Origin: Candidatus Zixiibacteriota bacterium
GTDB lineage: Bacteria; Zixibacteria; MSB-5A5; WJJR01; JAJRUJ01
NCBI GenBank assembly: GCA_024277855.1
Contig: JAJRUJ010000078.1
Coordinates: forward strand, 1-38,162
Length of the DNA stretch: 38,162 nucleotides
Reading direction: 5' to 3'
Shown one piece after another: positions 7,753-16,185 of this stretch. Below the pieces are notes generated by a model. That model had not been told where the DNA came from, did not search any database, and was given only the letters and a program-made list of their open reading frames with translations. Within the stretch, counting starts at the first letter, position 1; each line of letters opens with the position of its first letter. The translations under genes were made by a program, and so were the position numbers.

Positions 7753-9906
7753 ATGTTGGGTTGGGGCCACAGGGGAAAGAATGCGCTTTTCTGTCTGATG
7801 ATCATCGCTCTTGTATCAGTTTCAACCACCAATTCACAAGCCGAATTGACTCCGAAAGATATAACTGCATTACAGGAAAGAGCCGCCGCCGAGGGCTGGA
7901 CATTTGAGGTCGGCGAAAACGACGCCACCAAATACTCTCTCGACCAATTATGTGGTTTCAAGATGCCGGATAACTGGCAGGAACTGGCCCCGATCACCAA
8001 ATTTTCCACCACCGCAGAGCTACCCTCCACCTACGACTGGCGCGACCTGACCGGCCTCCCGCCGGTGCGAAACCAAGGCGGTTGCGGCAGTTGCTGGGCT
8101 TTTTCCACAGTCGGCGCTCTCGAATGCGCGATCCGGATCAAGGACGGCGTGGATGTCAACCTCTCCGAACAGTGGCTGGTCAGTTGTAATACCAACGGCT
8201 GGGGTTGTAACGGCGGCTTTTTTGCTCACGATTACCATGAATGGAAAACCGATCCCTGCAACGATTTCGGCGCTGTCCTGGAAACTGATTTCCCCTATAC
8301 CGCCACCGACGCCGCCTGTAATTGTCCTTATCCCCATCCCTACACAATCGAAAACTGGGCGTATATTGGTAACTCATACAGTGTTCCCAGCGTGGACGCC
8401 ATCAAGCAGGCGATCATGGAATATGGCCCGGTGTCGGTCGCTGTCTACGCCAATAGCGCCATGCAGGCCTATAACGGCGGCATTTTCAACGGCTGTGAAT
8501 CGGCCGGGACCAATCATGCAGTCGTACTTGTCGGCTGGGACGACAACCAGGGAACCAATGGTGTTTGGTTTATGCGAAACTCCTGGGGCGCCGGCTGGGG
8601 TGAGGATGGCGGGTATATGCGCATCGGCTACGGCTGCTCGCGGATCGGGGAAGGGGCCTGTTATATCGATTACGGTCCCCTCGGCCCGATGGTCATGCAG
8701 GATGATTTGGTTGTGGATGACGGAGCAGGCGACGGCAATGGTCGTCCCGATCCCGGCGAAACGGGAATCGAAATCCTGGTTACACTGACCAATTTCGGCC
8801 AGGATGCCCTGGGGTTGACGATCACCGCCACGGCTTCCGATCCGGAAATTGTCTTCTCGAACGCCACCTCATCGTTGGGCGATGTCCTGCGCTGGGAACA
8901 GACCGACAACACCGCCGACCCGATTGCCTTCGCCGTCGACAGCGAATTTCCGCCGACTATCGTCCAGTTCGAGCTGACTTACAGCGCTAATGGCGGCGAC
9001 TATACCAAGGTTGAGACGTTTGATGTCAATGTCGGCCAGCCACAGTTTTTCATCGTCGATGACGACCAGGACAACAGCGGTAACTACGAACAATATTATA
9101 CCGCCGGTCCGTATGCCGATCGGATACCTTTCGTCGTCTGGGGCAAGGACAGTCTCGGTACGCCGCCGGCCGATACAATGGCGGCATACCCGTACACTAT
9201 CTGGTTTACCGGCGATCACCGTCTCGATGTTTTGAGTTCGGCCGACGTGACCGCATTAACCGATTTCCTCGACGGCGGCGGGCGGTTGTTCCTGACCGGA
9301 CAGGATATTGCCGCCGACTTATCTGATGACGCCGATTCGACATTCCTGGTTAATTACCTGCATGCCCGCTTTGCCGCCGGCGATCCGCTTATTATGACCA
9401 ACGGTGTGGCGGGAGACCCGATCACCGATGGTCATCTCGTGGCGATCAGCGGCTCGGGTGGGGCGGCAAACCAGTCCTCGCCGGATATTATCGTCCCCGT
9501 CGATACTCACGCCTCGACAATCTATACCTACTATGGATCAAGTGACGTCGCCGGGGTGCGCGTAACAGACGGTGACTACCGCCTTGTCTTCCTGCCGTGG
9601 GGTTTCGAGGGTGTGGCCGATGATCTGGGTTATACCACCCGCGCCGAGATTTTCGGGCCGATCATCGACTGGCTGAGTATTACCGGTACGACGTATGTCT
9701 GCGGGGATGTGAACTCGGATCTCGCGGTCAATCCGGTGGATGTTGTGCTGCTGGTCAATTTTGTCTATAAGGGCGGCGACCCGCCCGCCATTGTCAATTC
9801 CGGGGATGTCAACACCGACTGCGCGGTCAACCCGGTCGATGTCGTCTTCATGGTCAACTTTGTCTACAAAGGTGTCGGTACCCTATTGCCCGGATGCGTC
9901 GAATAG
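7753..9906 (+). CDS. secreted papain-like (C1A) cysteine peptidase with dockerin-like C-terminus
   Basis: 717 residues from ATG 7753, chosen over the open frame start at 7558 because AAAGAGGTG lies just upstream and the product then begins with a clean signal peptide (about 1-30). A short pro-region precedes a papain-fold domain with oxyanion Q108, catalytic C114 in GGCGSCWAFS, H255 in TNHAVVLVGW, and N276 in RNSWGAGWG; all four are present. After about residue 315 the protein carries the same tail as the M6 peptidase: beta-sandwich-like region, GGGRLFLTGQDIA alpha/beta domain, and two dockerin-type repeats (GDVNSDLAVNPVDVVL, GDVNTDCAVNPVDVVF). Its neighbour with a different catalytic head but the same tail suggests joint extracellular proteolysis or display on one scaffold (inference). 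Confidence 0.93.
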   Translation: MLGWGHRGKNALFCLMIIALVSVSTTNSQAELTPKDITALQERAAAEGWTFEVGENDATKYSLDQLCGFKMPDNWQELAPITKFSTTAELPSTYDWRDLTGLPPVRNQGGCGSCWAFSTVGALECAIRIKDGVDVNLSEQWLVSCNTNGWGCNGGFFAHDYHEWKTDPCNDFGAVLETDFPYTATDAACNCPYPHPYTIENWAYIGNSYSVPSVDAIKQAIMEYGPVSVAVYANSAMQAYNGGIFNGCESAGTNHAVVLVGWDDNQGTNGVWFMRNSWGAGWGEDGGYMRIGYGCSRIGEGACYIDYGPLGPMVMQDDLVVDDGAGDGNGRPDPGETGIEILVTLTNFGQDALGLTITATASDPEIVFSNATSSLGDVLRWEQTDNTADPIAFAVDSEFPPTIVQFELTYSANGGDYTKVETFDVNVGQPQFFIVDDDQDNSGNYEQYYTAGPYADRIPFVVWGKDSLGTPPADTMAAYPYTIWFTGDHRLDVLSSADVTALTDFLDGGGRLFLTGQDIAADLSDDADSTFLVNYLHARFAAGDPLIMTNGVAGDPITDGHLVAISGSGGAANQSSPDIIVPVDTHASTIYTYYGSSDVAGVRVTDGDYRLVFLPWGFEGVADDLGYTTRAEIFGPIIDWLSITGTTYVCGDVNSDLAVNPVDVVLLVNFVYKGGDPPAIVNSGDVNTDCAVNPVDVVFMVNFVYKGVGTLLPGCVE

Positions 9907-10021
9907 TTCTTAGGAAGAACCAAAATGGGAGGAGTCGCGTAGGACCAATCACCGGTCCAGTTCCTTCCAGCCGTCCGGTTGCTGTTTGCGTCGAGTAGTT
10001 CTTTTCAAAATTGCAATCAAT

Positions 10022-10056
10022 AACCCCCGGGGAGTTAGTCACCCTCGGGGGTTTTT
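10022..10056 (+). terminator. rho-independent terminator after the C1A peptidase
   Basis: AACCCCCG (10022-10029) pairs with CGGGGGTT (10046-10053), with an inner GGG/CCC extension, then a T run. Confidence 0.8.
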
Positions 10057-10103
10057 ATGCAAATATTTCGAGATATCCTAATCGGTTTTCTTTTCCAGAA
10101 ACC

Positions 10104-10125
10104 GTAGGGTGGGCATCGCCCACCG
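10104..10125. repeat. dispersed GTAGGG-hairpin repeat, copy B
   Basis: Differs from copy A (482-503) by one base in the loop. As with copy A, it lies directly behind a minus-strand stop codon (lpxD). Confidence 0.6.
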
Positions 10126-10126
10126 T

Positions 10127-11176
10127 CTATCTCCCTTTTTCCAAAACCTTCAGTCGTTTTTCCAGTTCTTTAATTTTTTTGGCCATCTCCGGCAGTCGCC
10201 CGGTGTAGACATGCAGGCGTTTGGACAAGCCGATTTCGCGGGCCGGTGAACCGAGTACCCGCGCCCCTTCAGGCAAATCATGACCGACCCCGGCCTGGGC
10301 GGCGACAATCACGTTGTCGCCGATTCTCAGGTGGCCGATCAGGCCGGCCTGTCCGGCCAGGATGACATGCCGGCCAATTTTGGTCGAGCCGGAGACCCCG
10401 ACCTGGGAGACGACCAGCGAATGTTCGCCGATTTCCACATTGTGCGCCAACTGCACCAGGTTGTCGATTTTCGTCCCATTGCCGATCCGCGTTTCACCCA
10501 TCGTCGCGCGATCAATACAAACACAGGCCCCGATCTCGACATCATCCCCGATGACTACCCGGCCGACTTGCGGAATCTTGTGATGGACGCCGTGTTGTTC
10601 GGCATAACCGAAGCCGTCGGCGCCAATCACCGTCCCTGGATGGATACGCACCCGGTTGCCCCGAGTGCGCCGGGTCAGCACAGTGACGTTGGGGCCGATC
10701 GTGCTCTTCTCACCAATCGTCACCGCGCGTCCGACATAGCTTCCGGCCAGGATTTTGCTTCCCGCGCCGATGGTTGCGCCGTCTTCAACCACGACATTTT
10801 TCCCCAGGTGTACGTCGTCGCCGAGTTTTACCTCCTCACCGACTGCCGCCGTCGGGTCGACGCCCGGGGTAATGCCGAGATCGTCGGGATGGAAATGCCG
10901 CAGGGCGAGCATAAAAGCAAAATACGGTTGTGGATGGGCGATCAATACCGGGGTCGAGGCAGATGCATCGGCATAAAATTCCTCCTCGTCGGGAATGATC
11001 ACCGCCGACGCCGCCGTGGTCTTCAGGTAGGAGGCATACTTGCGGTTGGCGACAAACGCCAATTGCCCGGCGGTAGCCCGCTCGATCGCCTCTACCCCTT
11101 CAATGCCGACAGCGGTGTCGCCATGTTTAACAACACCGCCGATAATATCGACAAGTTGTTTGACACTCAGCGCCAC
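10127..11176 (-). CDS. lpxD: UDP-3-O-acylglucosamine N-acyltransferase
   Basis: 349 residues, normal for LpxD. It transfers the second (N-linked) 3-hydroxyacyl chain to UDP-glucosamine in lipid A synthesis, so the cell makes LPS. The N-terminal uridine-binding domain is followed by a left-handed beta-helix of hexapeptide repeats (for example VVIGDDVEIGACVCIDRATM). H245 in QLAHNVEIG corresponds to the family's catalytic histidine, and GADGFGY is conserved. A short C-terminal helix (KKIKELEKRLKVLEK) fits trimer packing. It is last in the bamA-skp-lpxD operon, the classical order, 3 bases after skp. Confidence 0.96.
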   Translation of the reverse strand: MALSVKQLVDIIGGVVKHGDTAVGIEGVEAIERATAGQLAFVANRKYASYLKTTAASAVIIPDEEEFYADASASTPVLIAHPQPYFAFMLALRHFHPDDLGITPGVDPTAAVGEEVKLGDDVHLGKNVVVEDGATIGAGSKILAGSYVGRAVTIGEKSTIGPNVTVLTRRTRGNRVRIHPGTVIGADGFGYAEQHGVHHKIPQVGRVVIGDDVEIGACVCIDRATMGETRIGNGTKIDNLVQLAHNVEIGEHSLVVSQVGVSGSTKIGRHVILAGQAGLIGHLRIGDNVIVAAQAGVGHDLPEGARVLGSPAREIGLSKRLHVYTGRLPEMAKKIKELEKRLKVLEKGR

Positions 11177-11179
11177 CGG

Positions 11180-11722
11180 TTAATCCAATTTGTTGAGTTC
11201 AGCCAGGATCGTATCGGTCAGGTCCAGCTCTTTTCGCGAATACGCGATGTTGCCGTTGACCGTATCGAAAATGTAATCATAATTATTCTCGATCGCCACT
11301 TTTTCGAGCACGGCGTTAATCTTCTCCAGGATCGGTTTTACCAGTTCCGCATTACGGCGTTCCGCCTGCCCGTCAGGTCCAAAAAGAGCGTTGGTCTGTT
11401 CCTGGAATTTCTGTTCGGCGGTGCGCAATTCGTCTTCCTTGCGGGTACGGGCGTCCTCCGAGAGGATCAACCGTTGACGCTGGTATTCTGCAGCGGCCGC
11501 TTCAAGTTCCTGCCGCACCGAGTCCAGTCCGGCCTGCCAGACGGCAATTTCTTTATCGAAATTCGCCTGTGCCTCGGCAAATTCTTTGAACTCTTTGCGG
11601 ATACGGAACGAATCGATATACCCGATTTTCCCCTCCGCATGCGCCGCGGCCGCCAGGGTGACCAGGGCAACGACGGTGAACGCGACCACCAGTAAACTGC
11701 GCCAAACCCGATTTGCCTGCAT
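11180..11722 (-). CDS. skp: periplasmic chaperone, Skp/OmpH family
   Basis: 180 residues from ATG 11722. The frame is open to 11776, but GGGAGGA lies 5-6 bases before 11722 and the product then starts with a signal peptide (MQANRVWRSL...AAAHA|EGKIGYID). The mature part has the Skp signature KIGYID at the N-terminus and a long charged coiled-coil (FKEFAEAQANFDKEI...RRNAELVKPILEKIN), the two arms that cage unfolded outer-membrane proteins. It lies between bamA and lpxD, where it would hand substrates to the BAM machine. Confidence 0.9.
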   Translation of the reverse strand: MQANRVWRSLLVVAFTVVALVTLAAAAHAEGKIGYIDSFRIRKEFKEFAEAQANFDKEIAVWQAGLDSVRQELEAAAAEYQRQRLILSEDARTRKEDELRTAEQKFQEQTNALFGPDGQAERRNAELVKPILEKINAVLEKVAIENNYDYIFDTVNGNIAYSRKELDLTDTILAELNKLD

Positions 11723-11759
11723 CAGATCCTCCCGAAATAAAATCGGTATTTTCGGTTTG

Positions 11760-14123
11760 TTAGAATGAACTTCCAAACTGGAAGTGTGGTTTCATTTTAC
11801 CTTTATTACTGCCTTGATACGGCCAACCGAAGTCAAAACCCATCATCCCCATCCCCGGGACCGATAATCGCAGACCGAAGCCGACCGAAGTGTACATATC
11901 GGAAAACGGGGCCATGTCCGTTACCCGTGCCCAAACATTTCCGGCATCAAAAAACACGAGTGTGTAAATCTGCTGGGCAACCAATGGCGCGGTTATCTCA
12001 AGATTCATCGTCGCCAGCGCACGTCCCCGTACGCGCAGATAACCGGGACCGTCGGTGGTGTAGTCGAACAGGCCGGTCTCGCGCGGTTCGTTGGGCACGG
12101 TGGCATAGATCGACGCGTCGTCATATCCGCGAATGATCCCGTCGGATTGTACGCCGCCGGCATAAAATCGCTCGGAGTGGGGCAGGCCGTTGATGTCGGC
12201 GGTGCCCTCGATCACTCCGATTTTGAATTTCGGCGCAAAAGCCAAACTGCCCCAGATCGGATGGTAATAGTTGTAGTTAAACGTGTTCTTGACATAATTC
12301 CATTGGCCGCCGAGAAGTCCGCCGCCGAACTCGACCCGGTAGACCGCCCGCGAGCCGGAGGTGGCAAACTCCGGGATGTTCCGTGAGTCGCGCAGGACGG
12401 AAAAGGAGGTCGATGAGGTTACCTGCGGCCAGGAGAGATGGTTCAGAGCATACTGGTCGATTTCTGAATACTCGACGTAGGTGTCGGAAAATTCGGTATA
12501 CGAAACATTTTCCAGGCGATAACTCCAGAAAACCCGGAAATAGTCATCGGGCCAGGTCAGGCGACGGCCAAACTGCAATCCGAACCCGCTCGATTCCTCG
12601 GTATAATCATTCGACCCGCTGATCAGCGTTTCATCCCAGATACGGTTGGTGCGGAAAACATCAAATCCCACCGTGGTCGGCGTATCTAAAAACCATGGTT
12701 CGGTAAAACTAAGTTGGTAGGCCTGCCGTCGCGAACCAAAATCGAGCACTAAATTCAGACTTTGACCATTTCCCCGGAAATTGGGCCAGCCCAGTGAGAC
12801 TGTGCCGACAAGTTTGTCCCGCGCCGAATACCCGCCTCCGACCTGGAACTGATTGGTCGGCTTTTCATCAACAGTGAAATTTAAATCCACGTCGCCGTTG
12901 TCGAGTATTTTATAATCGGGCTCCACTGAAGTGAAATAATTCAACGACATCGCGTTGCGCACCGAGCGAATCAATCCCGACCGGCGCAGCACCTGGCCGG
13001 GTAGGATAGCTAATTCGCGGCGGATCACTTTTTCCTTGGTCTTGGTGTTTCCCAGGATGTTGATCCGCCGCACATGCGCCGGGACACCTTCAGAGATTTC
13101 CAGGTCAATCGTGACGACTGAATCTTCGGTTTTGGTGTGCTCCTGTACGCGCGCATAGAGGTACCCTCGCTCCATGTAGGCGCCATAGACTTCGCTGACC
13201 GATTCCTCAAATTTTTCCTGGTTGAACACTTTCCCTTCATGGTGTTTCAGTACCCGGGATAACTGTTCGTCGGTAAACAACTCATTGCCCGTAAAGGTGG
13301 TTTTGCCGAAATAATAGCGCGGCCCTTCCTCGACAGTCATCTTGATGACCGCAGACTTGCCGTCTTCGGCCACGATAACTGTGTCGGAATGGATCACAAA
13401 ATCGAGGTAGCCCTCTTTATGGTAAAATTTGGTCAGCTTCTCTTTGTCCTCGGCATATTTTTCTTTGTCGAAATTACCGCCGCCGAATATCGATTTTAGA
13501 AATGACTTGGGTTTATTGGACATCTTGCCCTGTAATTGGTCATCGGAGAATGCGGTGTTGCCCTCGAAAGAGACTGCGGAAACCGCAACCTTGCTGTTTT
13601 CCTTGATTTCGAATTTGGCCGCTAAAAAGCCCGCCGAATCGGCCGGTGTGGTCGAGGGGTCGACCTGAGCCAAATAGTACCCCTCCGAATGGTAATGAGA
13701 GATAATCTTGCGCCGCGCCTCGGATATTTGATACGGGCTGACGACCTGACCGATCCGCAAACCGGAGAGTTCGGTCAGTTTGTCGTCTTTGATTTTCTTG
13801 TTCCCGTCAAACTCCAGTTTGGTCAGGCGGGGATACTCGTCGAGGCGAATCGTAATCTCCGCGCTGTCAGGATCGTCGGTGGCAATGACGACAACATCGG
13901 CAAAAAGCGACAAGCCATAAATCCGCCGGACCGCATCGGCAATAGCCGTCGTCGTCAACCGCGTACCGGCGCGCAACCCACTGACACTGCGGACCAGCCG
14001 CTCGTCGGTAGAGACATTCCCCTCAATCTTAATTGATTGGATAATCGGGTCGGCCAACGCATTGCCGGCCATGACCAACACCGCCACGCCGACCAAGGCA
14101 ATTACCAGCCGAGGGATAGGCAA
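11760..14123 (-). CDS. bamA: outer-membrane beta-barrel assembly factor BamA
   Basis: At least 787 residues: signal peptide, five POTRA domains (for example IQSIKIEGNVSTDERL, and VRRINILGNTKTKEKVIRREL in the fifth), then an Omp85 16-strand barrel containing the VRGR-like YLRVRGR and ending in terminal F (FQFGSSF), the usual BAM signal. It inserts beta-barrels in the outer membrane. The start is uncertain. TTG at 14121-14123 gives a signal peptide lacking an early Lys. ATT at 14130-14132, three codons upstream, gives MKYLPIPRL... and sits 5 bases after GGGGGGAA, a much better ribosome-site spacing. It follows the rplU terminator-like hairpin and precedes skp-lpxD. Confidence 0.95.
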   Translation of the reverse strand: MPIPRLVIALVGVAVLVMAGNALADPIIQSIKIEGNVSTDERLVRSVSGLRAGTRLTTTAIADAVRRIYGLSLFADVVVIATDDPDSAEITIRLDEYPRLTKLEFDGNKKIKDDKLTELSGLRIGQVVSPYQISEARRKIISHYHSEGYYLAQVDPSTTPADSAGFLAAKFEIKENSKVAVSAVSFEGNTAFSDDQLQGKMSNKPKSFLKSIFGGGNFDKEKYAEDKEKLTKFYHKEGYLDFVIHSDTVIVAEDGKSAVIKMTVEEGPRYYFGKTTFTGNELFTDEQLSRVLKHHEGKVFNQEKFEESVSEVYGAYMERGYLYARVQEHTKTEDSVVTIDLEISEGVPAHVRRINILGNTKTKEKVIRRELAILPGQVLRRSGLIRSVRNAMSLNYFTSVEPDYKILDNGDVDLNFTVDEKPTNQFQVGGGYSARDKLVGTVSLGWPNFRGNGQSLNLVLDFGSRRQAYQLSFTEPWFLDTPTTVGFDVFRTNRIWDETLISGSNDYTEESSGFGLQFGRRLTWPDDYFRVFWSYRLENVSYTEFSDTYVEYSEIDQYALNHLSWPQVTSSTSFSVLRDSRNIPEFATSGSRAVYRVEFGGGLLGGQWNYVKNTFNYNYYHPIWGSLAFAPKFKIGVIEGTADINGLPHSERFYAGGVQSDGIIRGYDDASIYATVPNEPRETGLFDYTTDGPGYLRVRGRALATMNLEITAPLVAQQIYTLVFFDAGNVWARVTDMAPFSDMYTSVGFGLRLSVPGMGMMGFDFGWPYQGSNKGKMKPHFQFGSSF

Positions 14124-14154
14124 ATATTTAATGTGAGTTCCCCCCTCACCAAGA

Positions 14155-14175
14155 GGCGCCGCGACACGCGGCGCC
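14155..14175 (-). terminator. strong hairpin between rplU and bamA
   Basis: GGCGCCGCG and CGCGGCGCC form a perfect 9-bp stem with a 3-base loop, 4 bases after the rplU stop. There is only a weak T tract on the minus strand (TCTTGG), so it may attenuate or mark an RNA end rather than stop all transcription into bamA, for which no clear separate promoter is visible. Confidence 0.6.
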
Positions 14176-14179
14176 TTCC

Positions 14180-14494
14180 TTACAAAGCCATCCCGGTGAT
14201 TTTCACCGTGGTGAATTGCTGACGGTGACCGTTTTTCCGGCGATATTTCGTCCGCCGCTTAAACTTGTAGACCAAGATCTTCTCGGTCCGTCCATGGGAG
14301 ACAATTTCACCTTTGACGATGGCATCGGCCAGGGTCGGTTTGCCGACCAATCGTTCGTCGCCTTTGGCGGCGAAGAGGACTTTGTCAAAAGTCACCTTGT
14401 CGCCGACTTCTCCGTCGAGTTTGGGGATATCGACTGTCTCACCCTCGGTAACCGGGAACTGCATGCCGCCGGTTTCAATGATTGCGTCTGTCAC
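14180..14494 (-). CDS. rplU: 50S ribosomal protein L21
   Basis: 104 residues, the usual size. The N-terminal AIIETGG, the central VLFAAKGD and the basic C-terminal segment KFKRRTKYRRKNGHRQQFT are L21 hallmarks. The residue after ETGG is Met where nearly all L21 proteins have Lys. It starts with GTG. A near-consensus promoter lies at 14543-14570. The usual partner rpmA (L27) is not next to it but about 22 kb away at 36287. Confidence 0.97.
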   Translation of the reverse strand: MTDAIIETGGMQFPVTEGETVDIPKLDGEVGDKVTFDKVLFAAKGDERLVGKPTLADAIVKGEIVSHGRTEKILVYKFKRRTKYRRKNGHRQQFTTVKITGMAL

Positions 14495-14542
14495 GTGTTC
14501 TGCTCCAACTACCGGTTTAATTCTCTACCCAGCAAATTCTCC

Positions 14543-14570
14543 AGTATACGTTTCCCCGGCCTATTGTCAA
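14543..14570 (-). promoter_or_regulatory. promoter of rplU
   Basis: On the minus strand: TTGACA, 16 bases, TATACT, then GG. This is the best match to the sigma-70-type consensus in the window. Expected leader about 40 bases. Confidence 0.8.
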
Positions 14571-15062
14571 GGTATTTCAACCATTTAGGCCCGTCTTGGT
14601 TCCCAATAAATACGTATCACGGGGTGGTTTGTTCCCCAGCGGAGGCGCGATTATTGTCATGCGGCAACCCGCTGCCCTCCGACCATTTATTGGAAAGCAT
14701 TGATTTAAATCATGTTTAAGTCTGGTAATTAGTTAGCTCAGGCGTGGCCCGCCGCGGCGGGTTTTAAGGCCCGGTTCAATAACATCAGGTCATCTTATTG
14801 CGAGTTAAAGAAAACCCGGCTCTCGGCTTGTCATTCCCGCCTTGCACCGAAGGCGCATTTGAGCGGGAATCCCGTTTGTTTTTACATAAGTTCAGGCAAT
14901 ACCCAAGCGGAACGCTTCGACTCTCAAACCCACCCGCCGTTCATCCGCTCACGGACTACACTTTTGGTGGGCTACGCACGGGTGTCCGTCCCCCATATAA
15001 CAAATCCTGTACGCAGACAACGCTATGCATATATTTCCTATTGCCCGGAGGCGAAGACAGTA
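14571..15062. other. non-coding region between divergent rplU and queG
   Basis: No convincing gene. It contains a GC palindrome (CCCGCCGCGGCGGG, 14748-14761, followed by TTTTAA) and a dispersed hairpin with arms CATTCCCGC (14832-14840) and GCGGGAAT (14863-14870). A related hairpin (CATTCCTGG/CCAGGAAT) lies at 34916-34954, and single arms occur near 30975. Confidence 0.5.
15008..15035 (+). promoter_or_regulatory. possible queG promoter
   Basis: TATATT at 15030-15035 with a poor -35 (TGTACG) 16 bases upstream; the -10 and spacing agree with the other promoters here. Confidence 0.3.
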
Positions 15063-15980
15063 ATGAACGCTACGACACAAATAAAAGACCAGGCGCGGGA
15101 AATCGGTTTCGACAAGGTTGGCATTGCGTCCGCCGGTCCAGCGCCGGGCGGCGGTCGACTGGACGAATGGCTGCATCGAGGATATCAGGCGGGAATGGTC
15201 TGGATGGCCCGCAATCGTGACCGGCGTACCGACGTTCGTGAGGTACTTCCGGGTGCAAAGTCGGTGATCTGCCTGGCCGTGAATTATTACACCCCACACG
15301 AATTAGCCCCCAACGAATTAAAAATATCGCGGTATGCCTGGGGCTTGGATTATCATCACTTGCTAAGTCGGATGTGTAAAGACCTGACCAGGCGGATCGA
15401 GAATGACCTGCCGGAGTCAAAAAATCTCTGGTATGTCGATACCGGGCCGGTGCTGGAAAAGGCCTGGGCGCAGGAAGCAGGGCTGGGCTGGATCGGCAAA
15501 AACGATGTGTTGATCAGCCGCGATTTCGGCAGTTGGCTGTTTTTGGGTGAGATCATTACCACGCTGGAATTGGAACCCGATAGCCCGGCATCCGATCATT
15601 GCGGCACCTGCACCAAGTGTATCGAGGCCTGCCCGACCGAGGCGATTGTCGAACCGTATGTTGTCGATTCCGGCCGCTGTATCTCTTATTTGACAATCGA
15701 ACATCGCGGCGATTGGCCCCCGGAGACAGCCGGCCGCACCGACGGCTGGGTGTTCGGCTGCGATATCTGTCAGGATGTCTGTCCATTTAACCGGTTCGGC
15801 CGGGAAACGGGTTTCGCAGATGAATTTAACCCCCGTGAGGGGATATTACAGGCGACGACCTGGCAGGGGATCGATCAGGAGAATTTTGTCCGACTGACAC
15901 AAAAAAGCCCGTTGCGCCGGGCTAAACATGAAGGGATGTCCCGGAATCTGCGGGCGGCGGGAATCGGCAATTCCGCTTGA
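15063..15980 (+). CDS. queG: epoxyqueuosine reductase
   Basis: 305 residues from ATG 15063, which follows CCCGGAGGCG; the open frame extends farther upstream but without a better start. QueG is a cobalamin- and iron-sulfur-dependent enzyme that reduces epoxyqueuosine to queuosine in tRNA anticodons. Visible are the substrate/B12 region (DTGPVLEKAWAQEAGLGWIGKN) and two ferredoxin-type clusters (CGTCTKCIEACPTEAIV and CDICQDVCPFNR). It is near the short end of the family, lacking the C-terminal HEAT-like extension of longer QueG proteins. It stands alone ahead of dxs, with a 205-base gap. Confidence 0.93.
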   Translation: MNATTQIKDQAREIGFDKVGIASAGPAPGGGRLDEWLHRGYQAGMVWMARNRDRRTDVREVLPGAKSVICLAVNYYTPHELAPNELKISRYAWGLDYHHLLSRMCKDLTRRIENDLPESKNLWYVDTGPVLEKAWAQEAGLGWIGKNDVLISRDFGSWLFLGEIITTLELEPDSPASDHCGTCTKCIEACPTEAIVEPYVVDSGRCISYLTIEHRGDWPPETAGRTDGWVFGCDICQDVCPFNRFGRETGFADEFNPREGILQATTWQGIDQENFVRLTQKSPLRRAKHEGMSRNLRAAGIGNSA

Positions 15981-16185
15981 CAAATAGCATAACAGACTAA
16001 TCTTAACCAGTTAGTGGCTCCCCGGGGAAATGCCGCTGACCGGTATCCGGCAATAACCAATAACCGGGGATTATAAAATCCGGGATCGAAACAATATTTA
16101 TGTAGTATACAAAGACAAGAGACATCTCCATTAATGGAACGGTCGAAGGCGGGCTGAATATCGGCCCGTCATCGCAGTTTACACG

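Noticed and set aside
10280-11695. A 471-codon open frame on the plus strand
   Set aside because: It is antisense to lpxD and skp, whose families are certain. The frame is a by-product of GC-biased codon use; no ribosome site.
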